Assembly: GCA_944389415.1 (NCBI GenBank)
Contig: CALXMF010000008.1
Span: 1 to 64,000, forward strand
Reading direction: 5' to 3'
Length of the DNA stretch: 64,000 bases
Source of the DNA: an uncultured Spirochaetota bacterium
Lineage (GTDB): Bacteria; Spirochaetota; Spirochaetia; Treponematales; Treponemataceae
In this document: positions 43,379-52,841 of the stretch, one piece after another
Layout: each line of letters opens with the position of its first letter
How positions within the stretch are numbered: position 1 is the stretch's first letter
The notes under the pieces: model-generated
The model's input: only the letters and a program-made list of their open reading frames with translations
The model's database searches: none
What the model was told of the DNA's origin: nothing
Translations under genes and position numbers: made by a program

Positions 43379-43615
43379 TTAGTCAAAATCATCGTACACG
43401 ATTGAATCTTCATCATCCTCATCGTCCAGCATATAAGGATCATCCTCGTCAAAATCATCCTCCAAGTCGTCTTCAAAGTCCTCATCCATGAATTCGTCGT
43501 CTTCAAAGTCGTCGTAGGAATCCTCATCACTGTCTTCATAGTCATCCTCATATGGATTACCATAAGAATACCCGGCTAATGAAGAATACTCCAGCAGTTC
43601 ATTTTCACTAAGCAT
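43379..43615 (-). CDS. Small highly acidic protein
   Basis: A 78-residue protein of which 40 residues are Asp or Glu and none is Lys, Arg or His. The first 22 residues (MLSENELLEYSSLAGYSYGN) are mixed; the rest is an Asp/Glu/Tyr/Phe run. AAGGAAG lies eight bases before the ATG and a terminator follows the stop, so it is a real, independently expressed gene. No family is recognised. It could bind basic proteins or metal ions, or mimic DNA; all are guesses. Confidence 0.7.
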   Translation of the reverse strand: MLSENELLEYSSLAGYSYGNPYEDDYEDSDEDSYDDFEDDEFMDEDFEDDLEDDFDEDDPYMLDDEDDEDSIVYDDFD

Positions 43616-43840
43616 TGCGCATACTTCCTTTTTCCGCAGTGTTATGTGATATCAGAGTACTTATGAACCATGTGCGTGTCAACTGGAAAATAGTAAAATT
43701 ATGTATCTTTGATACACAATTAGAATATTATTGAAAACTTGATGGTATTTATGAATATTTTGCATCCTGCTTACAGTTATCTGGCTGTGTTTATATTTTT
43801 TTTATTAGTGCAATACTTGATAATAATTTGGGGGAGGTAT

Positions 43841-43868
43841 TTGACAAAAAAAGGAAATCTTGTATAAT
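43841..43868 (+). promoter_or_regulatory. Promoter of ispE-spoVG-tRNA-Gln
   Basis: TTGACA at 43841-43846, 16-bp spacer, TATAAT at 43863-43868. The expected start is about 43875, only a few bases before the ispE ATG. Confidence 0.8.
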
Positions 43869-43877
43869 ATCATAGCT

Positions 43878-44750
43878 ATGTTGCATGATATCGTTGTATC
43901 TGCCTATGCAAAAATTAATATAGGTTTGAGAGTGTTGCCAAAACGCTCTGATGGGTATCATGATATTGAGAGTATTTTTCAGACTGTTTCGTTATGTGAT
44001 GTTTTGCATATAGAGCAGATACATGGAAATGGTGATTGCATTGTTATATGTGATAGTATGCCGTTGCCAGCGAAAAATACACTTACTGCAACTTATGCAA
44101 GTTTTTGCAGAGTAGCTCGGATATGTCCATCGATACGTGTCGTACTTGAGAAGCATATTCCTGCAGGAGCGGGGCTTGGCGGAGGTTCATCTGATGCTGC
44201 TTCTTTTCTGCGCGGGTTAGATACTCTGTTTAAGACTGGACTGACTTTTGAACAGATGCAGACGATTGCTGGATCTGTCGGAAGTGATGTTTTTTTCTTT
44301 CTGTCATGTGACGCAAACGGATTGGGAAGCGCCGTTGTGACAGGACGCGGAGATACAGTCCATAGAATTAGACAGCGCAGTGATTTGAATATTGTGGTTG
44401 CCTGTCCTGCGGTCCATAGTTCTACTGCTGAGGCATATGCTTTGGTTGATGAATATATGAGCCGGGAGATGCAAATACAATATCCGCCGCTTGGAATGCT
44501 TGAAGCGATGTACAGGGATCAGGTGTGTGCATGGTCTTTTGTGAATAGCTTTGAGATTCCTCTCACAGAGAAGTATCCCGTGATTGGCAAGACGTTAACA
44601 GTTTTGCGTGATTGCGGTGCCGATTTTGTGCAGATGTCTGGTTCGGGCTCAGCTGTTTTCGGGGTTTTTGAAACTTCTGTAGCTGCAGAAAACGCATCCG
44701 CAGTACTTGCTGATAAGGGAATTATGAGTCATTGCACCTTTTCCTGTTAG
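43878..44750 (+). CDS. ispE: 4-diphosphocytidyl-2-C-methyl-D-erythritol kinase
   Basis: A 290-residue GHMP kinase of the MEP pathway. SAYAKINIGLRVLPKRSDGY, then PAGAGLGGGSSDAASFLRG (ATP loop) and the C-terminal MSGSGSAVFGVF are diagnostic. The ATG at 43878 is the only one that leaves the fold intact and it lies within the expected transcription start, so the mRNA may be leaderless. It acts downstream of Dxr encoded at 12-13 kb. Confidence 0.93.
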   Translation: MLHDIVVSAYAKINIGLRVLPKRSDGYHDIESIFQTVSLCDVLHIEQIHGNGDCIVICDSMPLPAKNTLTATYASFCRVARICPSIRVVLEKHIPAGAGLGGGSSDAASFLRGLDTLFKTGLTFEQMQTIAGSVGSDVFFFLSCDANGLGSAVVTGRGDTVHRIRQRSDLNIVVACPAVHSSTAEAYALVDEYMSREMQIQYPPLGMLEAMYRDQVCAWSFVNSFEIPLTEKYPVIGKTLTVLRDCGADFVQMSGSGSAVFGVFETSVAAENASAVLADKGIMSHCTFSC

Positions 44751-44785
44751 TTATGCAATTATTGTACTAAGTGGAGGGCATTTGT

Positions 44786-45070
44786 ATGCAGATTACTGAG
44801 ATTAGAATTCGAAAGGTAGAAGCGGACAGCAAACTGAAGGCATATGTAACAGTTACTTTTGATAATTGTTTCGTTGTTCACAACGTAAAGATTATTGATG
44901 GTAAAACAGGACTGTTTATTGCCATGCCGAGCCGCAGGACGAGTACTGGAGAGTATAAGGATGTCGCTCATCCGATTAGTCCAGAATTTCGGACGCTGCT
45001 TCAGGATTCTATCTTATCGGAGTATGCTGCCGGTCATGTTATTGAATCGGAAGCAGATGATAGCGAGTAG
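44786..45070 (+). CDS. spoVG: SpoVG family regulator
   Basis: A 94-residue Spo[22 protein letters not shown] and [20 protein letters not shown] are highly typical. SpoVG binds DNA and RNA in spirochaetes such as Borrelia, and in Firmicutes regulates sporulation, capsule and virulence. The start is set by GTGGAGGG about eight bases upstream. It follows ispE, as in many bacteria. Confidence 0.95.
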   Translation: MQITEIRIRKVEADSKLKAYVTVTFDNCFVVHNVKIIDGKTGLFIAMPSRRTSTGEYKDVAHPISPEFRTLLQDSILSEYAAGHVIESEADDSE

Positions 45071-45077
45071 TTTGTTT

Positions 45078-45150
45078 TGAGGCGTCGACAAGTGGTAAGT
45101 CATCGGCTTTTGGTGCCGACATTCCGCAGGTTCGAATCCTGCCGCCTCAG
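45078..45150 (+). tRNA. tRNA-Gln (anticodon TTG)
   Basis: A 73-base cloverleaf. Acceptor TGAGGCG pairs with CGCCTCA; the anticodon stem TCGGC/GCCGA encloses TTTTGGT, giving TTG. It begins seven bases after the spoVG stop with no room for its own promoter, so it is probably cut out of the ispE-spoVG transcript. Confidence 0.92.
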
Positions 45151-45160
45151 CGACGATATG

Positions 45161-45190
45161 CAAAAAGAAACGAGTCTTTTTGTTATTTTT
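45161..45190 (+). terminator. Weak hairpin after tRNA-Gln
   Basis: CAAAAAGA pairs with TCTTTTTG around AACGAG, followed by TTATTTTT. The stem is A/T-rich, so termination would be partial before rplY. Confidence 0.4.
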
Positions 45191-45210
45191 GGTTAAGGAG
45201 TTCCTGTATT

Positions 45211-45762
45211 ATGGATCAGATGGTTGTTAACGCAGTTATTCGTACAGAATCTGGTAAGCGTGCTGCAAAAAAACTTCGTGAAAATGGACGCCTGCCTGCT
45301 GTTATGTATAATTCCCATGGCGAAGCAGTAATGCTCGATATTGATGAAGCAGAATTTTCTAAAGTTTGGAGAAATACAACACCGACAACACTTATTACTT
45401 TGAAGGTGGATGGAAAAGAATATCTGTCTTTTATTAAAACAACAGAATACGATATTATTTCAGATAAAAATCTGCATGTTGATTTTCATACGATCGAAGC
45501 AGATAAAAAGCTGAAAATGAAAATGAATGTTCAGTTTACAGGAAGTCCTGTTGGAGTTCGTGAGGGTGGAAAATTGCGTACTCATGAAGCTCAAATTCAG
45601 ATTTCCTGTCTTCCAAAAGATCTTCCAGTTCGTATTACTGCTGATTTGAGTCCTCTTAAGATTGGTGAGACATTCCGTGTAAAGGATCTTAATCTTTCTG
45701 ATGCAGTGACTGTTCTTACTGATGCAGAAACAAATCTTGCTAGCGTTCTGTCTGTAAAATAA
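45211..45762 (+). CDS. rplY: 50S ribosomal protein L25 (general stress protein Ctc type)
   Basis: A 183-residue L25/TL5/CTC protein. The N-terminal 5S rRNA-binding domain (RTESGKRAAKKLRENGRLPA, VMYN) and the C-terminal beta domain (VQFTGSPVGVREGGKL, LPVRITADLSPLKIGE) are both present. TTAAGGAG ribosome site upstream. Confidence 0.94.
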   Translation: MDQMVVNAVIRTESGKRAAKKLRENGRLPAVMYNSHGEAVMLDIDEAEFSKVWRNTTPTTLITLKVDGKEYLSFIKTTEYDIISDKNLHVDFHTIEADKKLKMKMNVQFTGSPVGVREGGKLRTHEAQIQISCLPKDLPVRITADLSPLKIGETFRVKDLNLSDAVTVLTDAETNLASVLSVK

Positions 45763-45789
45763 AATAGGAAAGATTCCTTATTGAATACA

Positions 45790-45820
45790 GGGCTGTTCTC
45801 ATGAGCAGCCCATTTTTTTT
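45790..45820 (+). terminator. Terminator after rplY
   Basis: GGGCTGTTC (45790-45798) pairs with GAGCAGCCC (45803-45811) with one G-U pair, followed by A and T8. Confidence 0.85.
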
Positions 45821-45840
45821 GTTGCTGGTAGCACATAATA

Positions 45841-47151
45841 ATGATTGAAAGTTTTATTCACCAGTTTGAAGAAAAAGTTCTGCAAGGGATTACTGCTTGT
45901 GGCATTTCTGAGGATTCTCTTTTTTGTCCTGCTTCTCGATATGCCCTTGGAGTGTCTGGCGGTGCTGATTCAACGGCGCTGCTTGTCGCATTTGTCAGAC
46001 TGCGCAATAGATGTTCTCATCCTTTAACACCGCTGTATGTGGTAACAGTAAATCATAATATTCGTCCGGAAAAAGAGTCTTTCGGAGACGCTGAATTTGT
46101 TGCGAATCTTTGTGCAGCATTTCCTGCCGTTTTTTGTACAGTTTCTTCTGTACCACAGGGGCATATATTATCTGTCGCAGCTGAGCGAAAAAAAGGTATT
46201 GAGGATGCAGCTCGTTTTGTTAGATATGAAATATTTAATAATTTCTGCCAAGAATATAAAATAGAATCGTTTTTTCTTGCACATACACAAAACGATCATC
46301 TGGAAACAGTGCTGTTGAGATTTTTACAAGGAAGTGATTGCAGCGGTCTTGCCGGTATTATGAGAACACGAGGTAAATTTTGCCGGCCGCTGCTTAGTAT
46401 TACCCGTGCAGAAATTGAGCGGTATCTAAAAGAATTGCATATTTCGTATCGAGTGGATAAGACAAATATGGATCCCTCGTATTTGCGTAATCGTATCCGT
46501 CTGCAGCTTGTTCCTCTGTTGGATACTGCTTTTAACGGATGGCGCAGCGCTCTTTTATCTGGCAGCGAAAAGGCATTTGATGATTCAAATACTTTGGAAG
46601 CTCAGTTATCCGAACTCAGATGGATTACTGATGATCAGAAAAATACCTGCTGTATGCAGCGGTCAGTGTTTTTCTCTGTTTCGCCTGCTATTCGGCGCCG
46701 TTTATTATATACCGCTTTTTCTCTGCTGCATATTTCTGAACGTATTCCGTACCATCTTGTGCGAAATTGTATAACAGGGAATTTGCCTGTGTCTGGTAAG
46801 GGTATTGAAATTATCTTAAATCAGAATAACCTGTGTATAAGAAAATACGCACCACCTAGGAAAAAAATACAATTTTTTGTTATACTGAATAAGAAAGGAA
46901 TATATTCGGGACCATACGGAACTTTTTATGTCTGTAATGAACAGTGTTTACCTGATGATTCGAACGGCAAACAACTTGGTGGAATTTACACACTTCCTGT
47001 ATGCATAAGGACAATGGTGCCTGGTGATAAGCAGCGATCTGCGGTTATATCTTCTGCTGATACAGATTTGAATCTAGTTATTTTTTCACTAGTGTCTAAC
47101 AGTGATAATAAGAATTTCTGCCGAATATATTATACAGAACGGAGTCTGTGA
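45841..47151 (+). CDS. tilS: tRNA(Ile)-lysidine synthase
   Basis: A 436-residue N-type ATP pyrophosphatase that modifies C34 of tRNA-Ile(CAU) to lysidine. The PP-loop SGGADSTALL is at about residues 39-48; AHTQNDHLETVLLRFLQGS and DKTNMDPSYLRNRIRLQL are further signatures. The stop overlaps the ftsH start, a common gene pairing. Confidence 0.93.
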   Translation: MIESFIHQFEEKVLQGITACGISEDSLFCPASRYALGVSGGADSTALLVAFVRLRNRCSHPLTPLYVVTVNHNIRPEKESFGDAEFVANLCAAFPAVFCTVSSVPQGHILSVAAERKKGIEDAARFVRYEIFNNFCQEYKIESFFLAHTQNDHLETVLLRFLQGSDCSGLAGIMRTRGKFCRPLLSITRAEIERYLKELHISYRVDKTNMDPSYLRNRIRLQLVPLLDTAFNGWRSALLSGSEKAFDDSNTLEAQLSELRWITDDQKNTCCMQRSVFFSVSPAIRRRLLYTAFSLLHISERIPYHLVRNCITGNLPVSGKGIEIILNQNNLCIRKYAPPRKKIQFFVILNKKGIYSGPYGTFYVCNEQCLPDDSNGKQLGGIYTLPVCIRTMVPGDKQRSAVISSADTDLNLVIFSLVSNSDNKNFCRIYYTERSL

Positions 47152-49052
47152 TGATGAATAATGACAATAATAATCCGGTACCGGTAAAGCGCGGCCGGTT
47201 CGGACTTATTTTTTTTATTTGCATGTTGTCGGTTTTCTGTGTGTATATGATATATTCAAGTAGTAAAACGACTATTCCAGAGATTACTTATTCGCGTTTT
47301 ATTCAGGCTGTACTTGATCAGCAGGTAACAGAAGTTCATATTGTTGGAAACAGGGTTATTCAGGGAGTGATGCGGTCTTCAAACAATGAAGTATCGTATT
47401 TTACTACGTACATACCATATACGGATGATACGCTTATTCCTCTGCTGGAAGAAAAAGAAATTATTGTGTCAGGGGCAGATTTTTCTCCTTCGATTTTTTC
47501 ATATCTGCTTGATTTTGCTCCGTTGCTTATCATGCTTCTTTTTTTATTTATTATTCTCCGTCAGAATGCAGTACAAAGCGCGCGCGGTATGCAGTTTGGC
47601 CGCAGCCGTGCGCACATTTATACGGGCGGAAAAAAAGTGACGTTTGACGATGTTGCCGGACAGGAAGAAGCGAAAAAAGAACTTGCTGGTATTATTGACT
47701 TTCTTAAAAATCCTAAAAAATATCTTGATATGGGAGCCAAAATACCGACGGGGGTACTTCTTGTGGGTAGTCCCGGTACGGGAAAAACTCTGCTTGCTCG
47801 TGCTGTTGCTGGTGAAGCAGGTGTTTCTTTTTTGCATATTTCTGGCAGTGATTTTGTGGAAATGTTTGTCGGCGTGGGTGCCAGCCGTGTCCGTGATCTT
47901 TTTGCGCAGGGGCGTAAAATGGCGCCTGCTATTATTTTTATAGACGAGATAGATGCTGTAGGGCGCGCACGTGGTGCTGGATTGGGTGGTGGTCATGATG
48001 AACGTGAACAGACACTTAATCAAATGCTCGTTGAGATGGATGGTTTTGAAAATAAAGATGGTGTTATTATACTTGCAGCAACAAACCGGCCAGATGTTTT
48101 AGACCCTGCTTTGCTGCGTCCCGGCAGATTTGATCGGCAGGTTACTATTTCTTTACCTGATATCAAGGAACGTGAGGCCATTCTTAATGTGCATGGTAAA
48201 AAAATTCCTCTGGCTCCTGATGTTGATATGCGTAAGTTTGCGCGTGCGACACCAGGTATGAGCGGGGCTGATTTGGCAAATATTGTAAATGAAGCAGCTC
48301 TGTTTGCGGCTGCCAGAAACCTGAAAAAGGTCGGCTGTCGGGAATTTGAGGATGCGAGGGATAAAATTCTCATGGGGGTTGCCCGCGAAACAATGGTTCT
48401 TCCTGAAAAAGAGCGGAAAATGACTGCTGTCCATGAGGCAGGGCACGCGCTGCCGTATTATTATCTTGATAATGCATCACCTTTGCATAAAGTGACAATA
48501 ATACCTCGTGGAAGAGCGTTGGGGTTGACTGTTGGACTTCCGGAACATGATTCATATTCGCATACTCGGTCATGGTTATCAGATCAGCTGGTTATTTTAT
48601 ATGGCGGTTATGCGGCAGAAACTGTTGTGTACGGAGAAACAACAACAGGTACTCAAAATGATATTCAGCGGGCTACTGAAATAGCACATCGGATGGTCTG
48701 CGAATGGGGAATGGCAGAACAGACAGGTGCTGTATGTTATGGACAGGAAGATGAGCCGATTTTTATGGGGCGGGATATTGCGAGACGCAAGACCTTTTCC
48801 GATGATACTGCACGTAGAATAGATGTTGCTGTACGGGAAATATTGACGCAAGCGGAACAGAGGGCTTTTGCGATTTTGACCGAACATCGAGAACAGCTCG
48901 ATAAGCTTGCAGCTGCTTTAGTGGAAAGAGAAACAATGGATGACTATGAAATTCGCCAGTTATTGAATTTTTCTCTGCCGGAGTATCATGAAGATTCTGA
49001 GAGTATGAGCAGACAGATAGATATAGATTTCCCTAAAAAAACCGATGTATAG
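47151..49052 (+). CDS. ftsH: ATP-dependent zinc metalloprotease FtsH
   Basis: A 633-residue inner-membrane AAA+ protease with two N-terminal helices around a periplasmic domain. Walker A GSPGTGKT near residue 206, Walker [12 protein letters not shown], second region of homology [18 protein letters not shown], and the zinc site HEAGH near residue 428. The adjacent Met codons at 47151 and 47154 both suit the GGAG ribosome site. It degrades misfolded membrane proteins. Confidence 0.96.
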   Translation: MMNNDNNNPVPVKRGRFGLIFFICMLSVFCVYMIYSSSKTTIPEITYSRFIQAVLDQQVTEVHIVGNRVIQGVMRSSNNEVSYFTTYIPYTDDTLIPLLEEKEIIVSGADFSPSIFSYLLDFAPLLIMLLFLFIILRQNAVQSARGMQFGRSRAHIYTGGKKVTFDDVAGQEEAKKELAGIIDFLKNPKKYLDMGAKIPTGVLLVGSPGTGKTLLARAVAGEAGVSFLHISGSDFVEMFVGVGASRVRDLFAQGRKMAPAIIFIDEIDAVGRARGAGLGGGHDEREQTLNQMLVEMDGFENKDGVIILAATNRPDVLDPALLRPGRFDRQVTISLPDIKEREAILNVHGKKIPLAPDVDMRKFARATPGMSGADLANIVNEAALFAAARNLKKVGCREFEDARDKILMGVARETMVLPEKERKMTAVHEAGHALPYYYLDNASPLHKVTIIPRGRALGLTVGLPEHDSYSHTRSWLSDQLVILYGGYAAETVVYGETTTGTQNDIQRATEIAHRMVCEWGMAEQTGAVCYGQEDEPIFMGRDIARRKTFSDDTARRIDVAVREILTQAEQRAFAILTEHREQLDKLAAALVERETMDDYEIRQLLNFSLPEYHEDSESMSRQIDIDFPKKTDV

Positions 49053-49090
49053 AAAGAAACTGGTATAATGAAGATAACGGGAGTTGTGTG

Positions 49091-51184
49091 ATGAAGAAAA
49101 AGATGATGATGCTATCAGCAATGATTTTGATGGGGTATATATATCTGTTACCATCACCAGCGCAATCCCTATCGGGCGGTGTTCACAGTGATAAAAAAGT
49201 AGCTCTCAGTTATCTGCAGCAAAGTGAGAAGTCCTATATTGAGGGTAATTGGAAGATTGCTGCCAGTTTTGCTGATATGGGAATTGCTTATGATTCTACT
49301 ATTGCAGATTTATGGTATATAAAAGCTGTATGTGCAAAGCAGTTATATGCGCCAGTTAGTGAAATTTTACCGTTTATCTCTCGGGCTGCAGTTTCGACTC
49401 ATTGGATAGGTGATAAAAAACTTGAAGCAATAGTTATGTATGCTGATATTCTGTCTGACACAGGAAACAGCCTTTTGGCGCTTGAGGTATTAGAACCTGT
49501 TGCTGAGGTTATATCTGCTGATATTCGATATGTGCAGTTAAAAGCACTTTACAGAATGAATACAGAGGAATCCCGCCAGAAAGCTCGGGAAGCTGTCTAT
49601 CAGGATTGCCGATTATTTCCGGCTGATTACCGATTTGCCAGGCTTTTTTTTCAGATGGAGACTGCGACTATTGGAAGTCCGCAATTTGATGAAATAAAAC
49701 AGACTGCGCAAATTTTTATCAATCGAATAGATGCAGAGTCTCCTGATGCAGAGTTGGAAATATATGCAATTCTTTTTTCGCCTGCTGATGAACAGCTTTT
49801 AAAATTACAGAGTTTTGCCGCGCGCGGACAAAAGCATTATTTGTATGCTCCGTTAGCTCTGAGGCATGGATTGCTTGACGAAAAAGCTGCTGTCGATTAT
49901 GTGATTGATTTTTTAGAAGAAGCCGTACCGTATGATTTTTTTATTCAGTTTGCTGTTCAGCTGCAGAATGCTGAGGCAAAAGATGCGATGAAATCTGTTA
50001 TGACTGCCTTTTCAGGACAGTTGACTGAAGATACAGATGGCGATGGAATTTATAATCTGTATGTAAAGTATGAACGGGGACGGGCAGTGCAGATTACCTA
50101 CGATATTAATCAGGATGGATTGGCTGAGTTATCTGCGGATTGTGATTTTGGTTTGCCGACAGTGGTAATTGATAACAGATCAGATTTTATTATACATTAT
50201 AATCATTTCCCAACAGTCAGAGAAGTTGAAGTTCTGAAACTGTTGGAAGATAATTATCTGGTATATACTTTTGATGGTGTTCCGTTTGAATGGAACCCTT
50301 TTATCATCTCTAAATCACTTGAAATTGCTGCTGCATATGATGATTTTGCGTTTTATTTTCCCTATATCGATACAGGAACTTCTGTACAGAAGTTAGATCA
50401 GACGGTATTGCTTAAAGAGGCAACTGCTGTAGATACGACAGTGAGTCAGCTTGGAAAGAATTTGGGGATACATTTTTCTGTACTTGATGGCAAGTATACA
50501 TACGCAGAATATATACTTGATGAAACGCCGTATGCTCATGCATATTTTTCTGATGGGATTCTGGATAAACGATATCTTGATAGTGACGGGGATGGTCATT
50601 TTGAACGGTGTGAAGTATTCGATCTTGTAATGGCATCTGAGACTGAAGAGCTTGTGCATGCTGATGCTGCTCTATATAAGGGGCTTTTTGGTGCTGCTAC
50701 TATGCCAAGTGGTATATATTTAAAACAGGTCCTGATAGATACAAATAAAGATGTTGTACCTGATTTTATACAGTCATATTCTGAAGATGGTATTGTTATG
50801 GCTTCATGGGATACTGATTATGACGGAAATTGGAATACCCGATATGTATCATATCCTAATTCTGATATAGAAGATATTTATTATTACCGGCCCAGAGAAA
50901 AATCAGCTGTTTGTATTCGTTCTCGTGCAAAAGTACCGATAAAACTCATCGATGGAACAATAGAATATCCTATTGTAAAGGATCCTGTATGTGAGTTGTA
51001 TTGGATTGGGGATACTAAAGGTACGAATTTTGCCTCGGAAGTACTGTCAGCCCTGTCACTTATTCAGTCTGAAGGTGTTTGTACAATAGTGCCAGCCGGA
51101 GAAGACCGCATTCTAGCTGTTCGGGTTGGTGATTTCTGTTTTGGGGAACTGATTGATAAATCTGATGAAACTGATGTGCAGTAA
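49091..51184 (+). CDS. Large exported protein with Asp-rich calcium-like loops and TPR-like helices
   Basis: A 697-residue protein with a signal peptide (MKKKMMMLSAMILMGYIYLL to about PAQS). Residues about 30-300 are helical with TPR-like spacing (ALSYLQQSEKSYIEGNWKIA). From about residue 310 come repeated D-x-D-G-D-G-type loops: TEDTDGDGIYNLYVKYERG, DINQDGLAELSAD, DSDGDGHFERCEVF, DTDYDGNWNTRYVSY, typical of calcium-binding or of proteins that read structured numbers of D-rich turns. No enzymatic motif is visible. The end overlaps the next gene by 20 bases, so both are likely to act together in the envelope. Start ATG 49091 has GGGAG upstream. Confidence 0.65.
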   Translation: MKKKMMMLSAMILMGYIYLLPSPAQSLSGGVHSDKKVALSYLQQSEKSYIEGNWKIAASFADMGIAYDSTIADLWYIKAVCAKQLYAPVSEILPFISRAAVSTHWIGDKKLEAIVMYADILSDTGNSLLALEVLEPVAEVISADIRYVQLKALYRMNTEESRQKAREAVYQDCRLFPADYRFARLFFQMETATIGSPQFDEIKQTAQIFINRIDAESPDAELEIYAILFSPADEQLLKLQSFAARGQKHYLYAPLALRHGLLDEKAAVDYVIDFLEEAVPYDFFIQFAVQLQNAEAKDAMKSVMTAFSGQLTEDTDGDGIYNLYVKYERGRAVQITYDINQDGLAELSADCDFGLPTVVIDNRSDFIIHYNHFPTVREVEVLKLLEDNYLVYTFDGVPFEWNPFIISKSLEIAAAYDDFAFYFPYIDTGTSVQKLDQTVLLKEATAVDTTVSQLGKNLGIHFSVLDGKYTYAEYILDETPYAHAYFSDGILDKRYLDSDGDGHFERCEVFDLVMASETEELVHADAALYKGLFGAATMPSGIYLKQVLIDTNKDVVPDFIQSYSEDGIVMASWDTDYDGNWNTRYVSYPNSDIEDIYYYRPREKSAVCIRSRAKVPIKLIDGTIEYPIVKDPVCELYWIGDTKGTNFASEVLSALSLIQSEGVCTIVPAGEDRILAVRVGDFCFGELIDKSDETDVQ

Positions 51185-52829
51185 ATCTCTGTTCTGGATT
51201 TGTATATCGCTGTGTATGGTATGCACTGCCTGTACAACTTTTGAACCGGATGTGTATACTCCGCTTAATTACACAGAAGCTGATACAAGACAGACTGAGA
51301 TGAATCGAATTTCTGATATCTTAGCAAGTAATCCGGTAGAGGCACTCTGGCGGTCGTGGTTATTAGTTACTTCTGTTCCCGATTCACCTGCAGATAAAGA
51401 GCGTGAATTATTTGATACTTGTATCAGTACAGTAACCGATTTGTGCCGCTCAGCGGAAGCAAAAAATGATTTTCTTGCTGTTAACCGTTATTTGTTGTCT
51501 CTTCATGCGGTCGGTGCGTCAATTGATACTGTACTTGCCAGTACTGTTCCTGAGTTAAAAACAAAATTCCTTGCTGAGATACCGGGTCTTGCTCTTCATA
51601 AAAATGTGGAAAAATCAGGGACAACTGGTAAAGTTTCTGATTTTATTGCAGGAACTGTTACTATCTGGGTAGATAAGGGAATTAAAGTTGAGCGGGGCAT
51701 GGGATTTGTTGATGTTGTGATCGGCTCCGGCTTTTTTATCAGTAATGATGGCTATCTTGTTACGAATTATCATGTAATTGAAAGTGAGGTAGATCCTGAA
51801 TATGAAGGATTTTCTCGATTGTATATTAAACTTGCTCAAGATTCTGATACCCGTATTCCGGCAAAGGTTGTTGGTTGGGATCCTGTACTTGACTTGGCCC
51901 TATTGAAGGCGGAGATTACTGCTCCTTATATATTTTCACTTGGTTCTTCCGCTGATCTGAATACAGGAGATCGTATTTACGCTATTGGTTCACCAGTTGG
52001 TTTGGAACGAACATTGACGTCAGGTATTGTTTCCGCTGTGGATAGAGACCTGTTTTCGATTGGCAATGTTATGCAGATTGATGCGGCTGTCAATTCTGGA
52101 AATTCCGGCGGACCGCTGATTGATTCTACCGGAAATGTACAGGGAATAGTGTTTGCCAGTGTTGCTCAGTACCAGGGACTAAATTTTGCAATACCAGTAG
52201 AGTATCTCAAATGGGAACTTCCTATACTCTATGGCGGCGGAGAACGTGTTCATCCATGGATTGGCGCATATGGGCATACGCTGAAAGATCCTGCCCGTCC
52301 TGAACTGAAAGGTGTTGTTATTGATTATATAATGCCGGGTGGCGGAGCATATCTTGGCAGATTATCTGTTGGTGATATTATTACCCATATAAATGGAGAG
52401 TCTGTTTCTGCAATTGAGCAGATGCATCATATGTTTATGGTTCTGCAGCCTGATACTATTGTACGAATCAGTGGAATTACAAAAAGCGGAGAAGAGTTTT
52501 CTTCTGCGGTGTATCTTCAGGATCGTCCGCGCTCTCCTGGATATGAAATATATCGTCATGATCTGATAGCAAAATCGATGCTGCCGATATTTGGGATGTC
52601 TCTTACTTCTGTTGGCAAATCGGAGTATGTTGTTTCTTCAGTTCTAAAAGGAAGTATCGCAGATGAATCTGGTTTTTCAGAAAATGATCCGATACGCATA
52701 AGGAATATAGAGTTCAGCGAAAAAAATGACGCAATGTTTGTGAGTATTTACGCAAAAAAGCGTAAGAACGGTTATCTTGATATAAATCTTGGAATTGCTG
52801 CTCCGCTGGACAGTTCGCTGTATTTCTAA
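51165..52829 (+). CDS. DegP/HtrA-like serine protease lipoprotein
   Basis: A 555-residue lipoprotein: lipobox VCTAC with Cys23. After a helical region of about 130 residues comes a trypsin-like domain with His in VTNYHVIE (near 202), Asp in PVLDLALLKAE (near 243) and Ser in NSGNSGGPLID (near 314). Two PDZ domains follow (VVIDYIMPGGGAYLGRLSVG; VLKGSIADESGFSENDPIRI). This fits a periplasmic quality-control protease with an unusual N-terminal extension. The start could also be the ATG at 51174; neither has a strong ribosome site, and translation is probably coupled to the overlapping upstream gene. Confidence 0.85.
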   Translation: MKLMCSKSLFWICISLCMVCTACTTFEPDVYTPLNYTEADTRQTEMNRISDILASNPVEALWRSWLLVTSVPDSPADKERELFDTCISTVTDLCRSAEAKNDFLAVNRYLLSLHAVGASIDTVLASTVPELKTKFLAEIPGLALHKNVEKSGTTGKVSDFIAGTVTIWVDKGIKVERGMGFVDVVIGSGFFISNDGYLVTNYHVIESEVDPEYEGFSRLYIKLAQDSDTRIPAKVVGWDPVLDLALLKAEITAPYIFSLGSSADLNTGDRIYAIGSPVGLERTLTSGIVSAVDRDLFSIGNVMQIDAAVNSGNSGGPLIDSTGNVQGIVFASVAQYQGLNFAIPVEYLKWELPILYGGGERVHPWIGAYGHTLKDPARPELKGVVIDYIMPGGGAYLGRLSVGDIITHINGESVSAIEQMHHMFMVLQPDTIVRISGITKSGEEFSSAVYLQDRPRSPGYEIYRHDLIAKSMLPIFGMSLTSVGKSEYVVSSVLKGSIADESGFSENDPIRIRNIEFSEKNDAMFVSIYAKKRKNGYLDINLGIAAPLDSSLYF

Positions 52830-52841
52830 TAAAATGCAGAT

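Noticed and set aside
45078-45150. tRNA as an attachment site for a mobile element
   Set aside because: No integrase and no duplicated 3' tRNA end are seen near it; the same holds for the tRNA-Arg and tRNA-Val genes.
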